This document shows, in pieces, positions 1 through 7,900 of a DNA stretch of 13,769 nucleotides (the first letter of the stretch is position 1; the number at the start of each line of letters is the position of its first letter). The DNA is from Brachionus plicatilis (lineage: Eukaryota > Rotifera > Eurotatoria > Ploima > Brachionidae). Both the position numbers and the translations under genes were made by a program. The DNA is taken from the NCBI GenBank assembly GCA_010279815.1, contig QEOQ01000310.1, positions 100,223 to 113,991 of the forward strand, in the 5' to 3' direction. The notes beneath the pieces are model-generated. The model was not told the origin of the DNA, did not search any database, and was given only the letters and a program-made list of their open reading frames with translations.

Positions 1-433
1 ATATAATGACCATAATTAATTAATTCATTAGATTAATTGAGAAGACTTTTACAATGGGAAGTTGAAGTTTATGATCAATTTTCGATGCTCAAAATTATCA
101 AATCAAACTAAAACTATAAATTAAATTTTAATTTTTTAAAAGAATTAGTGCAGAGGTGAATTTTTGGTTTTAACATACTTTGTTAAATCTTAAGGTAAAA
201 TCTGCAAAAGTCAGAAAAAAATTATCCACTTAAAATAGCATCATTTCGATGATGTGCACTCTGCATTGTGCATTTTGATATTGCAGAGTTAATTTTTTTA
301 TTTGACAAAGTATGTTAAATCCAAAAAAGTATCTTTGCATTATTTTTATTAAGAAATAGCAGCTTATTTAACAGTTTAAGTTTGATTTGATCATTTTTTA
401 GCATCAAAAATTGATCATAAACTTCAAATTGCC
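1..433 (+). repeat. Left inverted-repeat arm, itself an imperfect palindrome
   Basis: Within this arm, about 61-190 (TTTATGATCAATTTTCGATGC ... TAACATACTTTGT) is matched in reverse complement by about 300-430 (ACAAAGTATGTTAAAT ... GCATCAAAAATTGATCATAAA). The centre holds two small hairpins: ATCATTTCGATGAT near 240-254 and ACTCTGCA...TGCAGAGT at about 258-289. The arm could fold into a large cruciform on its own. Confidence 0.75.
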
Positions 434-668
434 TTTACTATAACATTCTACATTTAAGCAAGCATGGGAAAAAGCTGCTGAAAATATTAAATGGATAATT
501 ATCTTTAAATTAAGAGAAACTTTTTTTTCTAAGTTTTTTTTTAAAAAGGATACATATATTTTTTTATTCTTTTTTTGTATTTTAATTCCTTGAAATAATG
601 TAGTTCACGGATATACCCCAATGTAAGGGTTGAAACGTTAATGAAAAATCTTTTTTTTATTTTAACTA
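434..668. other. Left inner spacer of the inverted-repeat element
   Basis: AT-rich, with long T runs and a short less AT-rich stretch (ATATACCCCAATGTAAGGG, about 611-629). I see no gene. Confidence 0.4.
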
Positions 669-1348
669 CAGTCGTGTCGCATTCCTTTATGCCTTACTCC
701 CTTTTCAATTTTAACTAATGTTTATTTTATTTTTTTAAGCGAACCAAAATGTTCGGATTATTTTGTGATTCGAACAAAAATTTTATTTTCCCAGTATTTG
801 CTAAATTTTAATGTACAATTAGAATTATTTCTTTTTTTTTCGTAACATACAAAATGTTAAAAAAATTAGTAAAAAAAGGTCAAAAGATGAACTACAAGTT
901 CAACAAAAGAAACAGACTTGTCAATTTTATGTCGATAACCCAAAAATAAAAAAATATGAAATAGCAAATAAATTTTCCTGAGAGTTTAATTTACGTATTC
1001 CAAAATCAACACTAAGCGAGATTATAGCTAAAAAAGATTAATGGCTAAGTTGCGATTCTTCAAACATAATGATCAAATTTCAGATTAAAATGCAAAAAAT
1101 TTAAATCAAGTCTCCATCTTAAAATATTTAAGCTAATCAAGTAACAATTTTTGATTTTTATCCGTATATTTATTTAGATTTTATATTTGTTATGTTATAT
1201 ATTTAAAAAATTTAACTAAATTTGTAATTTTTTCATAATTCAATAAATATACCTTATCTTTGTAAAATTGATTTTTTTTTATCAGTAATATTTAATCCGA
1301 ACCGAGATTCTTGACTCCGAAAAAGTTCGGATTAATGCGACACGACTG
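669..1348 (+). mobile_element. Decayed, internally deleted pogo/Tigger-like DNA transposon with TA target duplication
   Basis: The ends are perfect 15-bp inverted repeats, CAGTCGTGTCGCATT at 669-683 and its complement at 1334-1348, flanked by TA at 667-668 and 1349-1350. A subterminal GTTCGGATTA occurs near both ends (751-760 and 1325-1334). CAGT-type termini and TA duplication are the hallmark of pogo/Tigger elements of the Tc1/mariner superfamily. At 680 bp it is far shorter than an autonomous copy (usually over 2 kb). Part of the transposase DNA-binding domain remains but no DDE catalytic domain. It lies inside the 1-1982 inverted-repeat element. Confidence 0.82.
856..1065 (+). pseudogene. 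Transposase N-terminal helix-turn-helix remnant (CENP-B/Psq type)
   Basis: Reading the frame of 856 gives KKRSKDELQVQQKKQTCQF, then NPKIKKYEIANKFS, a stop (TGA 979-981), then LRIPKSTLSEIIAKKD, a stop (TAA 1039-1041), then WLSCDSSN. The order basic start, Lys-rich helix, 'NP.' turn, 'ANKF', 'IPKSTLSEII', 'W' is that of the first HTH of pogo/Tigger transposases (CENP-B_N family). In-frame stops and the absence of anything downstream show it is non-functional. Confidence 0.75.
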
Positions 1349-1350
1349 TA

Positions 1351-1573
1351 TTACTTTTGAATCGTTATTTTATTTTAAATAAAGTTTTTTTTTTAAAAAA
1401 AAGACAATATTCTCTTTTATTATTTTATTTGATTCCCGAAAAAAAAATTCACAACTAACTAGTGATCAAATAAAAGAATTTACTATTTATTACCACTATT
1501 ATATTTTACCTAATCTAAAACTGAATTTTTCTAAAATTTACGTAAATTTCTGTAAATTTTTTTCGAAAAATTT
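1351..1573. other. Right inner spacer of the inverted-repeat element
   Basis: AT-rich, no gene seen. It contains AATTTACGTAAATTTCTGTAAA near 1535-1560, a motif type that recurs at 2040-2165 and 2745-2820 outside the element. Confidence 0.35.
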
Positions 1574-1982
1574 GGCAATTAGAAGTGATCAATTTTTAAT
1601 GCTCAAAACTATTAAATAAATTATTATTTCTTATTAGAAATAATACCAAGATACTTTTCTGGATTTAACATACTTTGTCAAATAAAAAAATTAACTCTGC
1701 AATATCAAAATGCACAATGCAGAGTGCACATCATCGAAATGATGCTATTTTAAGTGGATAATTTTTTTCTGACTTTTGCAGATTTTACCTTAAGATTTAA
1801 CAAAGTATGTTAAAACCAAAAATTCACCTCTGCACTAATTCTATTAAAAAATTAAAATTTAATTTATAGTTTTAGTTTGATTTGATAATTTTGAGCATCG
1901 AAAATTGATCATAAACTTCAACTTCCCATTGTAAAAGTCTTCTCAATTAATCTAATGAATTAATTAATTATGGTCATTATAT
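1574..1982 (-). repeat. Right inverted-repeat arm, itself an imperfect palindrome
   Basis: Reverse complement of 1-433 with a few indels in the inner part. It carries the same internal palindrome and the same central hairpins (TGCAGAGTGCACATCATCG and neighbours near 1715-1745). It ends ...TTATGGTCATTATAT at about 1982, after which the sequence changes to ordinary AT-rich DNA. Confidence 0.75.
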
Positions 1983-3049
1983 TTTTTTTAATTTATTAAT
2001 AATTTTCTTAAATAAATTTACTTTTTTTACATGTAAAAAGTGATTTACGTAAAATTTCTTAAATTTTTATCTCAAAGAGTTTTCTTATATTTTATTTGTT
2101 ACATAAAGAAATTTAAAAAAACAAAAATAATTCATCACCAAATTTTACGTAAATTTTGGTAAATTCACCTTTATAAATTACTTAAAAGTTGTAAGACTTA
2201 ACTTGACTTTTTTGTCGGGAGACTTGAAAAATAGCGAAATAAAAGTTTAAATAGGAAACTTAATTAAAAGAAGTCAATTTATTAAATTTTCTTGAAAAAA
2301 ATTTTATTTTTGACTGAAATTAAGTCAAAATTCGTGGTGAACGTTCAAATCATAGATTTTTTATCTCGCAGAATAAATTTTTCATTTTTATAGAACAATT
2401 ATTTAATAGAGTTATTTTGATAGAATATTTTTAAGGGATTAAATATAGGAAAATAATTTTAAAAAATTTACCATTTTCTTATAGAATAAAAATCTCTTTT
2501 AATTTTTTTCATTGACATCAACTGAAAAAAAAACTTAAAAATTTTCCTTTAATCTACACAAAACGAAAATTTTAGTTGAAAAAAAATTTTTTCAAGAGAT
2601 AATAAAACGTAAATGCATATAAAATTTTTTTCCAAAAAAAAAATTTAACTAATTTAATCTCCAAATTTTTTCTATTTAAATTTTTAACAAAATTTCTCAA
2701 AATTCTGATAATTTTTCGTAAAATACTTCTTTTTCATTTTTAGGATTTTACGTTAATTTACCTAAGATGTGGTAAAATTTGGTTAATTTACGGTATTTTA
2801 CGTAATTTTTCGTAAAATACTGTTATCAAATCACCACTGTATACATATTCATTATTTTTCAATTAAGCATATAATCTTGAAGTCTTGAAGTCTTATTCCT
2901 TATTTTTATAAAAAATTCTCTTTTTTAACATTTTTCTTTTATATTTAATTTTTATATCATCCCCCAATCTGGTGTAATTTTTGAAATAAATAATAATAAT
3001 ATTTTAAAAAAATCAATTTGGAAAAATTAAATATTTTTCTTTAATAAAG
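1983..3049. other. AT-rich non-coding stretch, probably intron, with TTTACGTAAA-type repeats
   Basis: No coding frame recognised. TTTACGTAAA or close relatives occur near 2042, 2147, 2750, 2798 and 2812, and a CAGTGGTGATTTGATAA-like end (minus strand, about 2822-2838) suggests an old MITE. The stretch ends with TGAAATAAATAATAATAAT (about 2981-2999), resembling a retroelement tail. It directly precedes the exon acceptor at 3049, so it is probably intronic, unless the upstream exon lies elsewhere in the real genome. Confidence 0.45.
2978..3002 (+). repeat. (AAT)n microsatellite tail, copy 1
   Basis: TGAAATAAATAATAATAAT, shared with 6723-6750. Short (AAT)n 3' ends are seen in some non-LTR retrotransposons; that link is inferred. 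Confidence 0.4.
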
Positions 3050-4963
3050 ACCCATTGCCAGCTAAAAACTTAAAGCTAATTAAACTCAATCAAACAGCTC
3101 TAAACGTGACATGGATCAACCCAGAATCTTATTACTCCTCACTCAATTTGACCTGTATCTCAAGCGAAAAAAACTCCAAGCTAGAGATGTCACAAATTTT
3201 TCCAAAAACCAGCACAAAAGCCTCCCATTTTGTACTCAACCATCTTTTGCCCGGATCAAATTACACCTGCTGGATTATAACAACAAAAACTGAGTCAAAT
3301 GGCAATTTTTCATCGCTAGCAGAAAGCGAACCAAGCCACCAAACAACAGAACCAAGCAATTTATCAATTCATAATTTCAAACTCAACGAAATGAACAGCT
3401 CAATATCATTTGAATTCGAGGCGCCACTAGGCTCATACGACAATTTCTCAATAAGTTTAGTCGATTTGATATCAAACGACATAGTGGTCACCCAAGAGTA
3501 CGAGGCTGGCTCGGCCTTTGATCTTTTATTCAGCCAAAATGGCCTGATTGCAGGAAAAAGCTACAAAATTCATTGCCAAATACACCGGTATGATGATACC
3601 AGCTTTAGGAATTTAATTTCGTTCAGTCTTAGACCTGAGCCTGTTCAGGACTTGAAAATTTTCGCTCTTTCCAAGAGCAAAGTAAATGTGACGTGGACAC
3701 CTCCGATCTATTTCCAACTTTTCACAGTGAACACTTCTTTTTCCAAAATGGTCAAAAGCCGCCTCAGCTGGCTGGAGTTAAATGGCATAAATGCAACCAG
3801 TTTTGATCTTGGGGTGTCAACTTGTTCTACCAAAGAGTGCGATTTAACTTCCCAATGGACCAGCGCTACATTTGACTTTGAGGCCTTGAAAATTGGGAAT
3901 TTGACAAAAAATTTGCTTGACTCAAACAATTTGCTTCTTAACTTTGATCTGGTCGGTGTGCACGACCTCCAATCTATTCACTTTGAATTGACCAATTTGC
4001 GGACCCATTTGAGCCAAAAGTGTGTCCATGAACTGAAAGAGAAAAGCAAATGCAGCTTTAGTTTCAGCTGTGTTGAGTCAAAGTGTGGCCTAAAGCTTGA
4101 CAATTTAAAGTACAACTCAAATTATGAAATAAAGATGACACCGCACTCATTGTCCAACTATGCCTTCAAATCAGTGAGCACTGGTTTTAAGACTAGGCCT
4201 TGGTTGCCTGACACCGACTACCAGACTTACAGCAGCTATGCCATTCAGTCCAAGTTTGACTCAAGTCAAATACTCAATGTTTACTTACCCAGCATTGACG
4301 AGAGCAATGGCGCTGTGATGGACACCAGTTTAATGGTGGTAAAGCTTGGCAAATTGAGAATGTACAACCAGAGCGATAAGTTTAGAATAGATAATCCACG
4401 TGACCAAGAATACTTGAAATACTTGTACTATACCAGCGAGATGTGCTCCAACGAAACTGCTTTGTCCGAACCATGTCTGGTCACCAAGCTTCAAGACAGT
4501 CAGGATAGAAATTTAAGCAAAATTTATGTGATAGGCAATTTGGGAGATGATCGTGGTCTAGCTGAACCAGTGAACACATCCAACTCTAGCTCATTTGTGT
4601 ACCAATTCATAAATCAAGACTTGATCGAGCCGTCTAATTTGTACCAGCTGTTTTTTTTGTTTAAAATTGGCGACAATCAGACTGAATTATTTTTGGCGAG
4701 TGTGCCTACTGAGCCAATTCAAACGGGGCCTAAAAATGTGCACACAGCGAATGCAAAGTCTCAAGATGGTATTGCCTTGTGGACCATTATTGTTCTATGC
4801 ATCGTTTCCTGTATTTTTTTAATCGGATTAATTGCTATTCTAATTACATTGAGTATTCTTAGACACAAACCTTCCAAATTTCAAAAAGCTGCCCAGCTAA
4901 ATCCCGCTCAACATTCATTTGACACATCTACCAACATGAGATCTAAATACGACGACTTTTTGG
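3050..4963 (+). CDS. RPTP exon 1 of window: FN3 ectodomain and transmembrane helix
   Basis: The acceptor is ...TTTCTTTAATAAAG before 3050; the first two bases finish a codon begun in an unseen upstream exon, so no start codon is expected here. Domains: FN3-1 about 3052-3340 (NVTW strand, LLPGSNYTC); FN3-2 about 3343-3635 (EFEAP, GLIAGKSYKIHC); FN3-3 about 3637-4195 (NVTWTPP near the start, NSNYEIKM near the end) with a cysteine-rich insertion between its strands; then a membrane-proximal segment about 4200-4740. There are 18 N-glycosylation sequons (N-x-S/T), consistent with an extracellular protein. The transmembrane helix is about 4774-4860 (starts ALWTIIVLCIV, ends LSIL), followed by the stop-transfer RHK. 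The donor is TTGG|GTAATTT at 4963/4964. The exon is long and without introns for several FN3 units. FN3 boundaries are approximate; FN3-2 and FN3-3 are divergent. Confidence 0.9.
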
Positions 4964-7900
4964 GTAATTTGATCAAAATTATTTTTTTTTTTCAGGGTCC
5001 TATTTAAAAACTGTAAAATTTTCAAAATTAAAAAAATTTTTTCTTGAGGGTCCTATCTAAAAACTGTACAATTTTCAAATATAAAAAATTTTTTTTTTCA
5101 GGGTCCTATCTAAAAACTGTAAAATTTTCAAAATTAAAAAAAATTTTTCTTGAAGGTTCTATCTAAAAACTGAACAATTTTAAGAATATATAAAAATTTT
5201 TCTTTTTTTCAGGGTCCTATCTAAAAACTGTAAAATTTTAAAAATTTAAAATAACTATTTAAGGCCGATTAAAGCGCCATTTAATTTGATTAAGAGTCAT
5301 AATAAAAAATGTCAATTAAATGTATTAATCGTCTTCTAAAATTATAATTTGTCATTTAAAAGATTAAATAGCATTTAATAATATAACATAGAAATAAATA
5401 GTATCAAATGACATTTATTTGAATTAAATACAAGTTTTATTTATTGATTTCAATAAGAATAATTAATAGAAATAAACTTTCTTAAGGGAGAAACGAAAAA
5501 AAAAATAGGGTGATTAGAAATAACACATAAAACTAAACCTTTGACTAAAAAAATAAAAAATGCAAATCAGCACATAAAAAAAATTACATAACTCATTAAT
5601 TGTAATTTAATTACTTAATTAGATAAATGGTTTTCTTTTATTTAATGGTTTAATTTTATTAATTAAAAAAGACTCACAAAAATAATATTAAAATGTCAAA
5701 CTAAATGATAGCTTTATTAAATGTAAATAAATATTTTTTATCTAATAAAAAATTCCTCACAATCTAAGCTTTAATTTGTTTCCATATTTATTAAAATTAA
5801 ACTCTCACTTTAATTTAAAAAAATATAATTCCAAAAAAGTTGAATTAAAAAATTTTCATTCAAAAAGTTTCAAAAATAATGATTCTACAAATCATTTTTT
5901 ACTCCAAAAATCTTTTAAATAAAAAGTTTCACAATCATTTTTTTTTGTTTTTTATTATTCTAAAATATTTTTGTTTAATTTTCAATTTAATTAAAAAACA
6001 TGTAGTTATTAAAAAGTTGGATTAAAAAGTTTTCAAAAATAATGATTCCAATTAAAACAAAAAATTATTTTTTTATTTATTACAAAAATGGCACGAGGTT
6101 TAAAAAAATTAAATTAATACTGATTTGTCCAGAAAATATTTTTGTCAGGCATTTTTTTCCCATTAATTTTCCAGTTTTTAAACCAGACCATAATTTTAAA
6201 TCCTCAAAACAACATCGAACTCATCTCCTAAAAAAAAAAAAAATTGTTATTCTAATTTTAAATTCATTCTAAATTTATTATGCTCTATTCAAAATTTGTT
6301 TTTCTCAAATGATCCAAAACCAAAAATTAAAAACAAAAAATTAATTTTTTTATTTATTATCCATCGAAGAATGCTTAGAAAATATAAGAAATGAGACTTA
6401 TAGAAAAATGCTGATAGAACTAACCAAGTCCCACTAAAAGAAAAGAAAGAAAATCTTACCTCAAGGGAAAATCCATCGGTGAACTGGTTGTCCTCCAAAG
6501 TTTTATTTGTTATCCTGCCTTTTGGATCGAAGAAAAAAAAAAAATAAATAATTAAATAAAAGAAATTTTGAATAATATTTAACCAAACTAGTTTAATTAA
6601 CATTTTTTTTTTTTTTTTAATTATTTAGTATGATTTCAAATATTTGTCTTTAATCTCTTTAAAACTGTTTATCTCTTTTATTCTTTTTTAATATTTTCTT
6701 AACATCGCCTTAAAGGCGTTCACTGAAATAAATAATAATAATAATAATTAAAAAAAAGGTAACGATTTTTAAAAATATACTGATTTGTCGAGGTAATATG
6801 TTCACACAATTTTTAAAAAATATTTTTCCCATTGATTGTCCAGTTTTTAGACCAGACCATTATTTAAAATAAAAAATCTAAATTTTGCATTCAGGAAGCA
6901 GCGATTTTGTTTTGCCCGGCGAATTTAGCCGCACCGAAATGACCAACATATGGCTGGTCAAGCATGCCAATGGAGATTTAATACTGGACGAAGAGTACAG
7001 AAATCTTCCCGACTACCGGGACTTCAAGACTTGCTATGCATCCCAGCTGATGTCAAATGAATCCAAGAACAGATTTCTGGACATCAAAGCCTACGACGAC
7101 AGCCGAGTAATTTTGGACACCTGCTCCCAGAACAATCTGTCCATTTCGACTGAGTCCATGAGTGATTATTACAGCGAAACAGATTACATAAATGCCAATT
7201 TTGTCCAAGGATACAGCCATGAGAAAAAATTCATTGCCACTCAAGGCCCCAAAAAAGAGACCATAAACGACTTTTGGCGAATGATTTACCAATACAGAGT
7301 GTCTGCCATAGTGATGCTTACCAAGCTTGTCGAAAAGGGTGTCGAAAGATGCACACAATATTGGCCGGACAAGCTCAACATGCCTGAAGTGTTCGGTGAC
7401 TACGAATTGACACTCAAAGACCAGCAAAAGTGTGGCGACTACATCAAGCGAACATTTGACTTGGTAAAACTAAACAACAACAAAAACACAACCATGACCA
7501 CCGTTCTGAACACGCCAACCAGCATTTCGACCAGAAAAATACTCACTGTAAATCAGTACTACTATCCAGAATGGCCCGACAAGGACACGCCAAGCACAGA
7601 CCCAATAAGCATACTTCACCTCATCCGAGATGTCAATCGCCACCACTTGGCCTACCAGTATCCCATAGTGGTGCATTGCAGTGCCGGAGTCGGCCGCACC
7701 GGCACTTACATCACCCTAGATGCCATGATGGAAAAAATAAATGCAGAGGCAAAAATCGACATCTTTGGCTTTATAAGCAAGATTAGAACGAGAAGACAGT
7801 ATTTGGTGCAGACTTCCAAGCAGTATATTTTTATCCACGAGGCCCTGTATGAGTATTGTCTGTATGGCTTTACGGACATAGATGTGTCTCATCTGGTGTC

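Larger units (their letters stand above)
1..1982. mobile_element. Composite element bounded by long inverted repeats (foldback-like), left boundary possibly cut by window start
   Basis: Bases 1-433 are repeated in reverse complement at 1574-1982. Position 1 pairs with 1982; by eye the outer roughly 325 bp of each arm differ at about two positions, while the inner roughly 100 bp are much more diverged. Non-coding DNA lies between the arms except for a nested pogo-like element. The organisation (long inverted repeats around a short centre, no gene of its own) is that of foldback or MITE-type DNA elements. No target-site duplication can be read because the window begins at the first base of the left arm. 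Alternatives are two oppositely oriented copies of one 330-430 bp palindromic MITE, or an assembly artefact at a contig end. Confidence 0.7.
4964..6894 (+). other. Intron between the transmembrane exon and the phosphatase exon
   Basis: Starts GTAATTTGATC and ends TTTTGCATTCAG, 1,931 bases. Contents in order: tandem array (4986-5250); AT-rich sequence rich in ATTTAA-type words (5251-5830); an imperfect direct repeat of AAAAAGTTGGATTAAAAA...AATAATGATTC near 5834-5890 and 6010-6055; two copies of a roughly 90-bp repeat (6119, 6779); a candidate small minus-strand exon (about 6460-6514); an (AAT)n tail. If retained, translation stops about 17 residues after the donor. Confidence 0.8.

Noticed and set aside
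3708..3929. Minus-strand open frame inside the ectodomain exon
   Set aside because: Shadow of the FN3 coding sequence.
6042..6272. Open frame with VRHFFPINFPVFKPDHNF
   Set aside because: Lysine/asparagine-rich low-complexity translation of a repeat copy that also occurs at 6779 with stops; no domain.
6289..6603. 104-codon minus-strand frame as a whole gene
   Set aside because: Most of it is poly-Phe from T runs; only the small 6460-6514 part looks exon-like, and that is reported separately.
7053..7427. Long open frames on the minus strand and in other frames across 7053-8420
   Set aside because: Antisense or frame shadows of the phosphatase exon, caused by its lower stop density; no recognisable motifs.
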